64,000 bases of DNA. Source: Motilimonas pumila (GTDB lineage Bacteria; Pseudomonadota; Gammaproteobacteria; Enterobacterales; CBDFNC01). The notes below the pieces were generated by a model. It made no database searches, was not told where the DNA came from, and saw only the letters and a program-made list of their open reading frames with translations. Positions 8,018-17,351 of this stretch are shown in pieces; positions within the stretch are counted from its first letter, which is position 1; every line of letters starts with the position of its first letter. The DNA lies in NCBI RefSeq assembly GCF_003596335.1, contig NZ_QZCH01000004.1:124001-188000 (forward strand), written 5' to 3'. A program made the translations under genes and the position numbers.

Positions 8018-8710
8018 ATGCACCAACTACTATTAATTGATGACGACAAAGAGCTTGCGGCTTTATTAAAAGAATTCTTATCGTTAGAAGGATTTAACGT
8101 AGAGTTGGCACATGACGGAGAAGCCGGTTTAGCAAAAGCGAAAGATAAACCTTACGACTTGGTTTTATTAGATGTAATGATGCCAAAGCTTAACGGGTTA
8201 GATACCTTGAAACAGTTGCGCCAATACAGTGAGCAACCCGTATTGATGCTTACCGCCAAAGGCGAAGAAATTGATCGCGTCTTGGGGCTAGAAATGGGCG
8301 CTGATGATTACCTAGCAAAACCATTCAGCGACCGTGAACTGGTCGCCAGAATCAAAGCCATTTTACGACGAACCAGTCAAAAAGCGCCAGAACAACAAAC
8401 GAGTCAGTTGGAACATTTAGACATTCAACTCAACACAGGTACACAAACCACCACTTGCCAAGGCCAACCTGTCGAGTTGACGGGCACGGAATTTTTACTG
8501 CTGCAAGAATTCATCAAAAAGCCCGGCCAAGTGATTTCAAAAGCGGAACTGAGCGAGCAAGTACTGGGGAAAAAACTCATGCCGTTCGATAGAAGCATTG
8601 ATATGCACCTCAGTAATTTACGTAAAAAGTTACCCGCACGCTTAGACCAACAAGATAGGGTAAAAACCTTGCGCGGTCGGGGATATATTTGGCTTGAAAG
8701 CGACCATTAA
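8018..8710 (+). CDS. cpxR: envelope-stress response regulator CpxR
   Basis: 230 residues from the ATG at 8018, chosen because GAGG lies five bases upstream and the protein then begins MHQLLLIDDDKEL like other CpxR. An upstream in-frame start at 7994 adds eight unlikely residues. The receiver domain has the acidic pocket DDD (8-10), the phospho-acceptor Asp in LLDVMMP (52), and K in LAKPF. The C-terminal winged helix (GTEFLLLQEF, RSIDMHLSNLRKKLP, KTLRGRGYIW) is OmpR-type. It is activated by CpxA under envelope misfolding stress and probably controls its own promoter. Confidence 0.96.
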   Translation: MHQLLLIDDDKELAALLKEFLSLEGFNVELAHDGEAGLAKAKDKPYDLVLLDVMMPKLNGLDTLKQLRQYSEQPVLMLTAKGEEIDRVLGLEMGADDYLAKPFSDRELVARIKAILRRTSQKAPEQQTSQLEHLDIQLNTGTQTTTCQGQPVELTGTEFLLLQEFIKKPGQVISKAELSEQVLGKKLMPFDRSIDMHLSNLRKKLPARLDQQDRVKTLRGRGYIWLESDH

Positions 8711-8713
8711 CAT

Positions 8714-10054
8714 ATGAACCTTATTAATAGCTTATTTTTTAAAATATTTGCCGGGTTTTGGTTACTTATTTTAATTTTGGTGGCCATTTTGGTGACATTA
8801 CCTAAATTAGAACAAAGCCAACCACAACTGCTCGATTTATACGGCATAGAGCTACTTGATAAAACCAGTCATGCATTGTTCTCACAAATTACGCGCCACC
8901 CTGAACGCAGTCTAAAAGAAGCCATAGATAAGTTTCGCCACCCTAGTCGATTTAAACTTTATGCCATGCACCCAGACGGTCGTTTTTTAAATGATCATGT
9001 GCCCAAACCCATTCGCCGATTTGTTATTGACAGTGAAAATATATCCAAACCTATGATGTGGAAAAGTCATAAAGGCATTGTGGTTGGGCCCATTTCTTTT
9101 TATTACAACCAAGAGCCATTATTACTTTACGCCTATAAAAACTTAAACCACGAGACTAACCGTTTGGTTTTACGCTGGTTATTGGATAACCCTGGATTAT
9201 TAATACTCATTACCCTGCTGGTGAGCACCCCGGTCTGTTTATTATTAGCATGGCATTTAACCTCGCCATTACGGCAATTGCAAAAGGCGTCCGATCAAAT
9301 AGCCAAAGGGCAATTGGATACACAAATTCCGCAGCAGCAACGAAAAGATGAAATTGGTGAATTAGCCAATGGCATGGACCATATGGTGCTGTCATTAAAG
9401 AACATGTTGGCAGGCCAACAACGTCTATTGAGCGATATTTCCCATGAACTGCGTTCGCCACTCACCCGACTACGGCTAGCATTGGCTATCAGTAAAAAAA
9501 CCCAAGGTGAATCGGCAGAGCTAGCGCGCATTGACGTAGAAGCCGATCGTTTAGAACAAATGATCGCCGACCTGCTTGGCCTGGCACGCAATCAGTTTCA
9601 ACCCCAAGACATTCAAACCGTGCAACTTGATAGTTTGTTGGAAGAGTTGTTAGCCGACGCCCACTTTGAAGCCGAACAAAAAGGCAAACAATTTATTTAT
9701 ACCGAGCCACCGGCAATAGAATTAAGGGCTTACCCAGGACTGATTTCTAGCGCCATTGAAAACGTCATCCGCAATGCTATTAAGTATGCATCAAGTACTA
9801 TTAAATTCGATTGCCAGCTTACCCATAAGCAAATCGTGTTCGTCATCGAAGATGATGGCCCTGGGATCCCCGACCATGAAATAGCCCATATATTCAGGCC
9901 TTTTTATCGCGTATCTGAAGCCAGAGACAGAGAATCTGGTGGCACGGGATTGGGACTGGCAATTTGTGATAACGCCATGCACAAACACGGTGGTTCGGTG
10001 GAGGCGCATAACGGTGAACCCGGTTTAGTCGTCACTCTTACGCTGCCAGTTTAG
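8714..10054 (+). CDS. cpxA: envelope-stress sensor histidine kinase CpxA
   Basis: 446 residues, three bases after cpxR. Membrane helix 1 spans about residues 8-29, a periplasmic sensor domain 30-160, helix 2 161-180, then a HAMP domain. The phospho-accepting His is H244 in DISHELRSPLTRLRL. ATP-binding motifs follow: the N box around ENVIRNAIKYA, EDDGPGIP, and GGTGLGLAI. It works as autokinase, CpxR kinase and CpxR phosphatase in the inner membrane. All catalytic motifs are intact. Confidence 0.95.
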   Translation: MNLINSLFFKIFAGFWLLILILVAILVTLPKLEQSQPQLLDLYGIELLDKTSHALFSQITRHPERSLKEAIDKFRHPSRFKLYAMHPDGRFLNDHVPKPIRRFVIDSENISKPMMWKSHKGIVVGPISFYYNQEPLLLYAYKNLNHETNRLVLRWLLDNPGLLILITLLVSTPVCLLLAWHLTSPLRQLQKASDQIAKGQLDTQIPQQQRKDEIGELANGMDHMVLSLKNMLAGQQRLLSDISHELRSPLTRLRLALAISKKTQGESAELARIDVEADRLEQMIADLLGLARNQFQPQDIQTVQLDSLLEELLADAHFEAEQKGKQFIYTEPPAIELRAYPGLISSAIENVIRNAIKYASSTIKFDCQLTHKQIVFVIEDDGPGIPDHEIAHIFRPFYRVSEARDRESGGTGLGLAICDNAMHKHGGSVEAHNGEPGLVVTLTLPV

Positions 10055-10108
10055 CGACCTGCTCATTCTGGCCAGCTCATCGTTACCTCTCTATTTAATG
10101 AGCGCTCG

Positions 10109-10366
10109 TCACTGTGCGGGAGGGTTAGTAATGCTGGGGTCATCAGTGAGCTCTGAGGCTTCGTTGGCAGGGGTTTGTAAAATGCCTTGCTCGGTCATTT
10201 CTGGGAACATTTTTTCTGCTTTTCGGCGCGCTTCTACACGGGCTTTCTTTTCTTCATAAAGTTGGGTGTCAAGGCGGTCAAAATAGATGTTAATCAGAAA
10301 ATTCAAACTGATCGGAAATACGCTTAATAAAATAACCGCTGGCGCTACCCATTTAAAATTTTTCAT
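10109..10366 (-). CDS. small single-pass membrane protein of unknown function
   Basis: 85 residues. One hydrophobic helix lies at about 7-28 (WVAPAVILLSVFPISLNFLI), then a highly charged helix (EEKKARVEARRKAEKMF) and a disordered acidic/Pro tail. I recognise no family. It lies between cpxA and trmL on the opposite strand with its own start region. It could be an inner-membrane small protein with a cytosolic or periplasmic coiled segment; topology is not settled by the sequence. Confidence 0.55.
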   Translation of the reverse strand: MKNFKWVAPAVILLSVFPISLNFLINIYFDRLDTQLYEEKKARVEARRKAEKMFPEMTEQGILQTPANEASELTDDPSITNPPAQ

Positions 10367-10462
10367 GTCAGACCTAAAAGCTATTCAAACGCGGTTATGA
10401 TACCGCAATTTAACCGCAAATTTGTTATGCTTTTGCACTTTGTTATGACCTGAGTGAAAACC

Positions 10463-10927
10463 ATGCTAGAAGTCGCTTTGTACGAACCCGAAATCCCACC
10501 TAACACGGGTAATATCATTCGCTTATGTGCCAATACAGGCTGTAAATTGCACCTTATTGAGCCACTGGGTTTTGACTTGGATGAAAAAAAGCTTCGCCGA
10601 GCGGGGCTGGATTATCATCAAATGACCCATGTCACGCGCCATAAAGACTTTGCTGCCTTCATGGAATACGTAGGAGAGCGCCCACTATACGCTTGCACCA
10701 CAAAAACCACCAATTACCACAGTGATTGTGAATTTAAAGACGGCGACATTCTACTATTTGGCCCTGAAACACGCGGCTTACCTAACGATTTACTCGACAG
10801 CTTACCGAGCGCACAAAAACTGCGTATACCAATGCACCCAGATAGCCGTTCAATGAACCTGTCTAATGCGGTATCGGTATTTGTGTATGAAGCTTGGCGT
10901 CAATTAGGCTACCCTGGCGCAGTGTAA
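10463..10927 (+). CDS. trmL: tRNA (cytidine/uridine(34)-2'-O)-methyltransferase TrmL
   Basis: 154 residues from the ATG at 10463. A GTG three codons upstream is possible, but E. coli TrmL aligns from [17 protein letters not shown]. It is a SPOUT-fold enzyme that methylates the wobble ribose of leucine tRNAs using S-adenosylmethionine. The knot motifs are clear: [13 protein letters not shown] at the N terminus, [11 protein letters not shown], and the C-terminal [13 protein letters not shown]. After the stop lies an imperfect inverted repeat (10942-10973, CTGACT..AGTGC / GCACT..AGTCAG) without a T-run. Confidence 0.95.
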   Translation: MLEVALYEPEIPPNTGNIIRLCANTGCKLHLIEPLGFDLDEKKLRRAGLDYHQMTHVTRHKDFAAFMEYVGERPLYACTTKTTNYHSDCEFKDGDILLFGPETRGLPNDLLDSLPSAQKLRIPMHPDSRSMNLSNAVSVFVYEAWRQLGYPGAV

Positions 10928-11011
10928 AGCTAACAACCAACCTGACTTAAGTGCTCTATCAGCACTCAGTCAGGGGCACCGCCCGCTTCATTTTAGATCA
11001 CAGCGACAGGG

Positions 11012-11725
11012 CTAGTTAACGTCTAAACTCTCGTTGAGACTGTATACGCCCAGTTGATTGGCAGCTTTGGCGGCAAGGTAACAATGATAACGGTTATTTA
11101 GAAAACCTTTTTCATTCTTAAATTGATCTTTTTCAATGGCTTGATAAAACTCTAAACGACACGCGGTAAAGTCCTTCGCCAGCACTTCTTTGTTGGCTAA
11201 ATAGCGAGAGATAGCTTCTGTCTTTTGCTGCCGCATGGCCACGGTGGCGGCATGGCACACGTCTTTATTAAAGCTAATGCCGCCACGGCACGCTTGACGT
11301 TGATATTGATCCATTTCAACGCTTTTAAAATTGAGTTTTAAACGGGCGATCTCTTTCGCGAGCACCGCCTCTTTTAACTCATTTAATGCCTGACATTTAG
11401 GACTCAGATCAGACCAGCTACAAGCGTCAGCTTGCTGCAGAAAATCACGGTAAGGCAATTTAGAAAACTCGGCAATGAAAGCTTTATACTGGGTCTGCTG
11501 CTTAGCAATCACTTGTTGCTTGATGCTATAAGCATGCTTGACCGCATACTGATCCACCGCCACTTTTGCCGCATAGCATTCGTTATCGTTCGTTTCCGTT
11601 GTCAAACGGCAACTCAGTAGTTTTGCTTTCGCATCTTCAATATGCGTTTGGTAAAACGCTAAATCATTTTCAGAACAAGCACTCAATAACAAACAAATGG
11701 CACTCAAGAAAATCGGTGGTTTCAT
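11012..11725 (-). CDS. lipoprotein with four internal Cys-pair repeats (EexN-like)
   Basis: 237 residues. The signal peptide ends in the lipobox LLLSAC (Cys17), so it is a lipoprotein. The rest contains four copies of a pattern of one Cys, about 9-26 residues, then Cys-x-Ala-like: C39/C50 (ECYAAKVA), C102/C111, C146/C157 (VCHAATVA) and C189/C215 (HCYLAAKAA). Repeats are separated by basic helices. The first unit (FYQTHIEDAKAKLLSC) resembles the short EexN-type lipoprotein motif, but EexN proteins carry one unit. Paired cysteines suggest periplasmic disulfides. Function is unknown. It stands alone between trmL and the MATE gene. Confidence 0.6.
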   Translation of the reverse strand: MKPPIFLSAICLLLSACSENDLAFYQTHIEDAKAKLLSCRLTTETNDNECYAAKVAVDQYAVKHAYSIKQQVIAKQQTQYKAFIAEFSKLPYRDFLQQADACSWSDLSPKCQALNELKEAVLAKEIARLKLNFKSVEMDQYQRQACRGGISFNKDVCHAATVAMRQQKTEAISRYLANKEVLAKDFTACRLEFYQAIEKDQFKNEKGFLNNRYHCYLAAKAANQLGVYSLNESLDVN

Positions 11726-11797
11726 GGTTGAGCCAACAACAGTTGAAATATCAAATTAAAATCAAGCTTATTTTAGTAAACATAAGCTCAAATGCAA

Positions 11798-13156
11798 TCA
11801 ACTGATATGATTAGATTCCATAAATTTACATTTCTTTTTTAATTGCCAATATATGTACCCCAAACAAACTCCTCGCCCTAACATAAACGCATTCATGGCT
11901 AACCATAAACTGTGGTTACCGTAATCAGAAAATAACCACCAGCAAGGAAAGAAAAACACCAAGGTGGCAACAAGCATACTATTTCGCATTTGTTTTGCCC
12001 GTGTAGCGCCAATAAAAATGCCATCTAGAATAAAGCACCAAATAGACGTTAACGGAATCAATATTAACCAGATTAAATACTGATTGGCTAATTCTCTTAC
12101 ACTCTCAATATTCGTTATCAAAGCAATGATGGCTTCACCAAAGATGGCAAAAATACTTGTCATGATAACGGCAAGAATAAAAGCTAATACAAATGTGACG
12201 TTAATCCAGCGGTTTAATTGCTTTTGCTTTCCTTGGCCAATTGATTTTCCCACTAATGCTTCAATGGCATACGCAAATCCATCTAGTCCAAACGCAATAA
12301 ACATAAGAAAATTCAGTAATACGGCATTGGCTGCCACAATGTCTTGCCCTAAACGGGCACCGTAAAACGTCATAAAGGCAAAACAAGCTTGCACACACAA
12401 AGTGCGAATAAAAATATCCCGGTTAAGGGCAAAAAAAATGGCTAACTCAGATTTATTCCACGCTAACAATAGATACTTTTTAACATCGCCCACATGCCAG
12501 TAGGGTTGCAATAACACACTGACAAAGTACAACCCGAGGGCTAAACCTACGTAGTCAGCGATTAATGATGCTGCTGCAGCGCCTTTAACTTGCCAACCAA
12601 AGCCAAAGACAAACAGTATATCCAGTAAAATGTTTACTATGTTGGTAATGATTAATAACCACATTGGTGCTTTGGCATTTTGCATGCCCAATAGCCAACC
12701 TAAAATAACGAGGTTAGCCAGCGCCGCAGGCGCTGCCCATATTCGAATGAGAAAATACTGACTGGCATATTCTTGCACTAGGCCTGTCACACCCGAGAAA
12801 TATAAGCCCACGCTTAAGATCGGCTGCTGCAATAAAATTAACAGCCCTGCCAAGCCAAATGCGGTGAGTAAAGATTGGCTCAATAAACGTTTAAGATGGT
12901 GGCCACTGTGCTTACCACGAGCTTGCGCAACAAGGCCGGTTGTGGACATACGTAAAAACGCCATCATCCAAAACGCCAACGTTATACACATGGCTCCTAC
13001 CGCAACCCCTGCCAAATAATAAGATTCTGATAAATGCCCCAATACCGCGGTATCAACCAAGCCTAATAAAGGCACGGTAACATTCGACAAAATCATCGGC
13101 AGCGCTAAGGCAATGACAGACTGGTAATACCGTTTATTACGCCACCAAGGTTTCAT
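11798..13156 (-). CDS. MATE-family multidrug/DinF-type efflux transporter
   Basis: 452 residues with about twelve membrane helices in two homologous halves. The first half begins LALPMILSNVTVPLLGLVDTAVLGHL, the hallmark of the DinF branch of MATE exporters. Others to note are the GMQNAKAPMW loop and GDGF-like GLDGFAYAIEALVG in the second half. DinF-type pumps exchange Na+ or H+ for drugs or oxidised metabolites across the inner membrane. No lexA/SOS neighbour is present, so I give no gene symbol. It is transcribed away from the secreted-protein gene at 13425. Confidence 0.85.
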   Translation of the reverse strand: MKPWWRNKRYYQSVIALALPMILSNVTVPLLGLVDTAVLGHLSESYYLAGVAVGAMCITLAFWMMAFLRMSTTGLVAQARGKHSGHHLKRLLSQSLLTAFGLAGLLILLQQPILSVGLYFSGVTGLVQEYASQYFLIRIWAAPAALANLVILGWLLGMQNAKAPMWLLIITNIVNILLDILFVFGFGWQVKGAAAASLIADYVGLALGLYFVSVLLQPYWHVGDVKKYLLLAWNKSELAIFFALNRDIFIRTLCVQACFAFMTFYGARLGQDIVAANAVLLNFLMFIAFGLDGFAYAIEALVGKSIGQGKQKQLNRWINVTFVLAFILAVIMTSIFAIFGEAIIALITNIESVRELANQYLIWLILIPLTSIWCFILDGIFIGATRAKQMRNSMLVATLVFFFPCWWLFSDYGNHSLWLAMNAFMLGRGVCLGYIYWQLKKKCKFMESNHIS

Positions 13157-13255
13157 TTGTTTTCATTGCATCCATAAAAAATCGAGTGAAATCTTACACT
13201 TTGCTTAAAAAGTGAAAGAAGTATGAGATAATGTAATAAATATGTCACATTAGAA

Positions 13256-13273
13256 TTGGGAATATTTTCCCAA
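13256..13273. repeat. inverted repeat in divergent intergenic region
   Basis: TTGGGAA-TATT-TTCCCAA, two perfect 7-bp arms, in the 268-bp gap between the MATE gene and the secreted-protein gene. It lacks a T-run and lies about 150 bp from the downstream start, so it could be an operator for either gene. Confidence 0.5.
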
Positions 13274-13424
13274 TCAATGTCGGTAGATCACATTATTAAA
13301 ACACAAAAATTGCGACTTGTTAGGACTTGGTTAGATTGCTCCGACGTTTAAGTAAAACGCTTAAAACGCATTTGGTGACTCCCTTGGCTTAGGCCATCAC
13401 CAGTTTTAAATATATGGAGATATT

Positions 13425-14414
13425 ATGTATAACAAGATCGTAGCAGCACTTTTCGCGTTCGGATCAATCAACATGGCCCACGCTGATGACCAATCAGACC
13501 TATACCTACAACTTGGTCACCCAGTACTTGAAACCGAGTTATCATCTGCTTCAGGCTTAGTGGCAGATGGCAACAAGCTGTATGCAGTAGGCGATGACTC
13601 ACCTTGGTTGTTCACTCTCAACAAACAACTCAATATCAAAGACAAATACGTAATCAAAGAGTACCCTTTACGTGAAGATGGCAAGCGCATTCAAAAGTCT
13701 GTAAAACCTGACTATGAAGCCATGGCAATGGTTGAGTACGAACTGGAAGATTGGTTCCTTGTATTAGGCTCAGGCAGTAAAGCCGAGGTACGTGAGTGGG
13801 CATACATGATCTCTAAAGATCAAAGCCAGTCTATCGAGTCTGACTTATCTGCTCTGTACGCGCAGCTATACGCAGCAGGCGGTTTCTACGGTGACCAAGA
13901 GCTAAACATCGAAGGCTTAGCAATCGCAAAAGACAAAGCATTCATCTTTAACCGTGGTAACTCTGGCGGTAACCTTATCTTTATCTTAGATAAAGCAGAG
14001 CTAGTTGCATACGTTACAAACCAAATTCAACAAGTATCTAAAATCGATACTTACAAGGTTACCTTGCCTACGGTACAAGGTTTTGAAGCAGGCCTGTCAG
14101 GTGGTGAGTTTTGGACAGATGCTGAAAGCTTAGTGTATACCGCGTCTGTTGAAGCAACGGGTGACGCTTACAACGACGGTGAAATCCTAGGTAGCTTCAT
14201 AGGCCTACTACCACTTGAAGCGTTTGAAGAAGGCACTGATATCGACTTGACTCAAGGCGCAGTGCCTCTGCTTGATTACTACGGTAAGCCTATCATCACT
14301 AAGGTTGAGTCTGTTGCTATCACCAAGAGCGACGATGATGACATTAAAGGTGTGCTAGTAAGCGATAACGATAACGGAACCAGTGAATTCTTCAAATTCA
14401 GACTGTTCAAGTAA
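13425..14414 (+). CDS. secreted propeller-like protein of unknown function
   Basis: 329 residues with a Sec signal peptide (MYNKIVAALFAFGSINMAHA, cleavage before DD). The mature protein has repeated beta-strand blocks: SSASGLVADGNKLYAVGDDS, then EAMAMVEYE, NIEGLAIAKDKAFIFNRGN and VESVAITKSDDDD. This resembles secreted phytase/DUF6929-like propeller proteins, but I am not certain of the family. It is acidic, with Asp-rich loops (SDDDDIKGV, SDNDNGTS) that might bind calcium. A good GGAG site precedes the ATG. The codon choice (frequent -tac, -aac, -gta, -cta) looks like that of a highly expressed gene. Confidence 0.65.
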   Translation: MYNKIVAALFAFGSINMAHADDQSDLYLQLGHPVLETELSSASGLVADGNKLYAVGDDSPWLFTLNKQLNIKDKYVIKEYPLREDGKRIQKSVKPDYEAMAMVEYELEDWFLVLGSGSKAEVREWAYMISKDQSQSIESDLSALYAQLYAAGGFYGDQELNIEGLAIAKDKAFIFNRGNSGGNLIFILDKAELVAYVTNQIQQVSKIDTYKVTLPTVQGFEAGLSGGEFWTDAESLVYTASVEATGDAYNDGEILGSFIGLLPLEAFEEGTDIDLTQGAVPLLDYYGKPIITKVESVAITKSDDDDIKGVLVSDNDNGTSEFFKFRLFK

Positions 14415-14565
14415 TCGTCAAAAAATCTTAGCGGATTTTATCCAGCCATGACGCCATGGCTGGATCCCTTTCTTCTCCCTCTTGACCTCTGTCAATAAGA
14501 TAACTTCGTTCCCGATTTAAAACTGGCTATGATATAGCTAACCCCTCGAAAAGAAAGTGAGCCAG

Positions 14566-15750
14566 ATGCTCAATATTGTTGATAAAGCGCAAGAGGAAAA
14601 AATCTTGCCGGTGTTTCGTTTAGGTTTTCGTCCCTTTTTTTTACTGGCAGCAATTTATGCCATCTTGTCTATCCCTACCTGGCTTTGGCTGCGAAGTCAT
14701 GGCTCGGCTGAAATCTTAGCGGTGCCCGCCTTATGGTGGCACGCACACGAACTATTATTTGGTTTTGCCTTAGCGGTGGTGATGGGCTTTGTGCTTACCG
14801 CAGTACAAAACTGGACCGGTCAAGCAGGCACCAAAGGCATACGGCTCGGCTTGTTAGCTGGGCTCTGGCTATTGCCTCGGGTATTATTTTGGACCGCCGC
14901 GCCGTTGTGGTTAATCGCCACTATAGAGTGTGCTTTTATTGGGGCTTGCGCCTGGGAAACCGGTATAAGAGTGGTGCGAAGCAAAGGCTGGCGTAACCTC
15001 TTTTTTGTGCCATTGTTCCTTGCCGCTATGGTGCTCAATTTACTCAGCTATCAGAGCCTATCAAGCGAACCCTGGCTATACAGTGGTCATATTTGGCAAG
15101 CCATGTTGTGGTGGTTCGTATTATTGCTCTCCATCATGGGGGCCAGAGTAATTCCATTTTTTACCGCCAAGCGCCTTGGCTTCACCAAGCCAGAACCCAT
15201 AAAGTGGTTAGAGTATGCTGCTAATGCGCCCCTGCTGGCATTACTCGTTTTAAGCTTTATACCTGCTTGGTATCTGCAATTTTCGACTCCGCTATACCTA
15301 ATGGCGGGGTTGTTGCTACTGGCTCGCATGATGAGATGGCGTGGTTACCTTGGGTACAAAGAACCTTTGCTTTGGTCACTGCACTTGTCTTTTGCGTTTA
15401 TACCTCTAGGGCTGCTAGTGTTAGCCAGTGGTTGGTTTGCCGGATTATGGATGGTGCACTTGCACCTGATTGCGATAGGTGCGGTAGGCGGTTTAATCCT
15501 GGCCATGATCAGCCGAGTGACCCTTGGCCATACCGGCTATAACATCTATCAAGGACCAAACATGGCGCTGGCCTTTGCGGTCATTGCCTTAGCTGCTCTG
15601 GTACGCACGTTTGCGGTATTGTTGTGGCCGCAGTGGCAACAAGAACTGCTCTGGCTAGCTGCGGGGCTATGGTGTTTAGCCTTTGCCGTGTATTTATGCT
15701 TGTTCGGTGCTAAGCTTTGTCAGCCTAGGGTGGACGGCCACCCTGGATAA
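14566..15750 (+). CDS. nnrS: NnrS-family membrane protein
   Basis: 394 residues from the ATG at 14566; a GTG nine bases upstream (14557) is an alternative and I cannot decide by ribosome site. About twelve membrane helices. Family marks are FRLGFRPFFLLAAIYA at the start, WWHAHELLFGFALAVVMGFVLTAVQNWTG, RVIPFFTAKRLG, and HLHLIAIGAVGGLILAMISRVTLGHTG. NnrS is a haem- and copper-containing membrane protein linked to nitric-oxide stress. No denitrification genes are nearby; the next genes are for cytochrome oxidase on the other strand. Confidence 0.88.
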   Translation: MLNIVDKAQEEKILPVFRLGFRPFFLLAAIYAILSIPTWLWLRSHGSAEILAVPALWWHAHELLFGFALAVVMGFVLTAVQNWTGQAGTKGIRLGLLAGLWLLPRVLFWTAAPLWLIATIECAFIGACAWETGIRVVRSKGWRNLFFVPLFLAAMVLNLLSYQSLSSEPWLYSGHIWQAMLWWFVLLLSIMGARVIPFFTAKRLGFTKPEPIKWLEYAANAPLLALLVLSFIPAWYLQFSTPLYLMAGLLLLARMMRWRGYLGYKEPLLWSLHLSFAFIPLGLLVLASGWFAGLWMVHLHLIAIGAVGGLILAMISRVTLGHTGYNIYQGPNMALAFAVIALAALVRTFAVLLWPQWQQELLWLAAGLWCLAFAVYLCLFGAKLCQPRVDGHPG

Positions 15751-15764
15751 ACCTACGTGATCTC

Positions 15765-15791
15765 TGGCGCCGACGCAAAATGGCGGCGCCA
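15765..15791. terminator. GC-rich hairpin between convergent nnrS and sco
   Basis: TGGCGCCG / CGGCGCCA, 8 bp perfect arms with an 11-nt loop and no T-run. A second hairpin, AGGGTGG / CCACCCT, sits in the last codons of nnrS (15727-15744). They may stop or pause both transcripts. Confidence 0.45.
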
Positions 15792-15798
15792 CATTGAC

Positions 15799-16452
15799 TT
15801 ACCCTTTAGAAATCACCGCTAAATCTTTCACCAATTGCTGCATATCCACACTCGGCACCGTACCTTTCTCACGCTCTGGGCGGAACGCTTGCTCAAACTC
15901 TGGGCGGAACACCCCTTGCAACTTACCTTCGGGATTAATCAGCGCAATTGAGGCGCTATGGTCTACCAAGTAATACCCCTCAGTGCCTTGCTCCACGATG
16001 CTATACACCATGCCAAGCTGGCGGGTAAATGGGAACAGGGTCGTATGTTCGGCGGTTAAACCAATAAAGTCAGGATTAAAATAATGCGTATACTCGGTGA
16101 GTTTACCCGCTTGGTCTCGATTGGGGTCGACCGAAACAAACAGTACTTGGACCGGTTCTTTAGCAGGGTTTGCAGCTAACTGCGGAGCAATACGGTTAAG
16201 GTCAGACAAAGTGGTCGGGCAAACATCGGGACAGAAGGTGTAGCCTATGAACACTAAACTCCACTTACCTAAAAGGTCCTTGTTGTTAAAGCTACCACCA
16301 CCTCGTTGCAGTTCAAAAGGCTCGATCACCTTGGGGGGATCATATACCGTTGCTTTTACCTCAGCTTGAGTCGGCATAAATTGCTGCGCCGCCCAAACAC
16401 CTGCAATCAGGGCCAATAAACCGATAAAAATCCATGAAGCTTTATTTTTCAT
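15799..16452 (-). CDS. SCO1/SenC-family copper chaperone for cytochrome oxidase
   Basis: 217 residues from the ATG at 16452, overlapping the cyoE stop as ATGA. An N-terminal membrane anchor (about 6-24) is followed by a thioredoxin-like domain in the periplasm. The copper-binding motif is CPDVC (GYTFCPDVCPTTLSDLN) and the distal ligand His lies in VDHSAS. SCO proteins load copper into the CuA site of subunit II. It is the last gene of the oxidase assembly cluster, which fits that job. Confidence 0.93.
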   Translation of the reverse strand: MKNKASWIFIGLLALIAGVWAAQQFMPTQAEVKATVYDPPKVIEPFELQRGGGSFNNKDLLGKWSLVFIGYTFCPDVCPTTLSDLNRIAPQLAANPAKEPVQVLFVSVDPNRDQAGKLTEYTHYFNPDFIGLTAEHTTLFPFTRQLGMVYSIVEQGTEGYYLVDHSASIALINPEGKLQGVFRPEFEQAFRPEREKGTVPSVDMQQLVKDLAVISKG

Positions 16453-17351
16453 AACATCCAATGATCAAGCAGTAATGCAATAAACAAGATCATGAGATGA
16501 ATGATGGAAAATTTAAAGGTTTTTATTGCACTATTGGGTTGCGGGGCAAATTTTAAGTAAATGGCATGGCGAATAAACCACAGATTGAGTGCTGTCACCA
16601 CCACCCCATACAACCAGCTCGACATGCCAGTCAGTAGTGGTAATAAACACACAACAAATAACAACAGGGTATAAAGTAAAATACAGGTTTTGGTGAAGCC
16701 AATACCGTGGGTAACCGGTAGCATAGGAATATCCGCTTTGGCGTAATCGTCTTTGCGGTGAATCGCCAAGGCCCAAAAATGCGGCGGCGTCCAAGTAAAA
16801 ATAATCATCACTAGCAGCAACCCATTAGGATCCACGCTGCCTGTCATTGCAGTCCATCCCAGCATTGGCGGCATTGCACCGGCAATGCCACCGATCACGA
16901 TATTCTGCGGTGTTGCCCGCTTTAAAAACACCGTGTACACCACGGCGTAACCTAACATGCTTAAAAAGGTGAGAACGGTCGTTAACAAGTTCGCCGCAAG
17001 TAATAGACAAACAAAACCGAGTACGGCCAAAACCGCAGCAAACTGACCGGCTTTCGTCACAGAAAGCCGACCTTTAGGTAAAGGACGGCCTTGAGTTCGC
17101 GCCATTTTATCATCGATATTACGATCTAAAATTTGATTAATTGCAGCGGCTGAAGCGCATACCAGGCCAATACCTAGTAATGAAAAGATGGCTTTTATGG
17201 GCGGCAACCAAGATGACTCAGCCAAGCACATGCCAACCAGCGCGGTCAGCATCAACATATAAATCACTTTCGGCTTAGTCAATTGATAATAACTGCGCCA
17301 ATTGACCGCGGGCAAGTGCTCGGAATGTGGGGTGGATATCACTTTAGCCAT
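16449..17351 (-). CDS. cyoE: protohaem IX farnesyltransferase (haem O synthase)
   Basis: 300 residues from the ATG at 17351. The ATG has AGGAG seven bases upstream and overlaps the ctaA stop by one base (TAATG). A longer frame to 17402 is unsupported. Seven to nine membrane helices. The prenyltransferase metal motifs are N-QILDRNIDD near residue 90 and the loop HFWALAIHRKDDY in the second half. It attaches a farnesyl group to haem B, making haem O for CtaA. Confidence 0.93.
   Translation of the reverse strand: MAKVISTPHSEHLPAVNWRSYYQLTKPKVIYMLMLTALVGMCLAESSWLPPIKAIFSLLGIGLVCASAAAINQILDRNIDDKMARTQGRPLPKGRLSVTKAGQFAAVLAVLGFVCLLLAANLLTTVLTFLSMLGYAVVYTVFLKRATPQNIVIGGIAGAMPPMLGWTAMTGSVDPNGLLLVMIIFTWTPPHFWALAIHRKDDYAKADIPMLPVTHGIGFTKTCILLYTLLLFVVCLLPLLTGMSSWLYGVVVTALNLWFIRHAIYLKFAPQPNSAIKTFKFSIIHLMILFIALLLDHWML

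Noticed and set aside
10942-10973. Terminator after trmL
   Set aside because: The inverted repeat is imperfect and lacks a T-run on either strand, so it is recorded only within the trmL entry.
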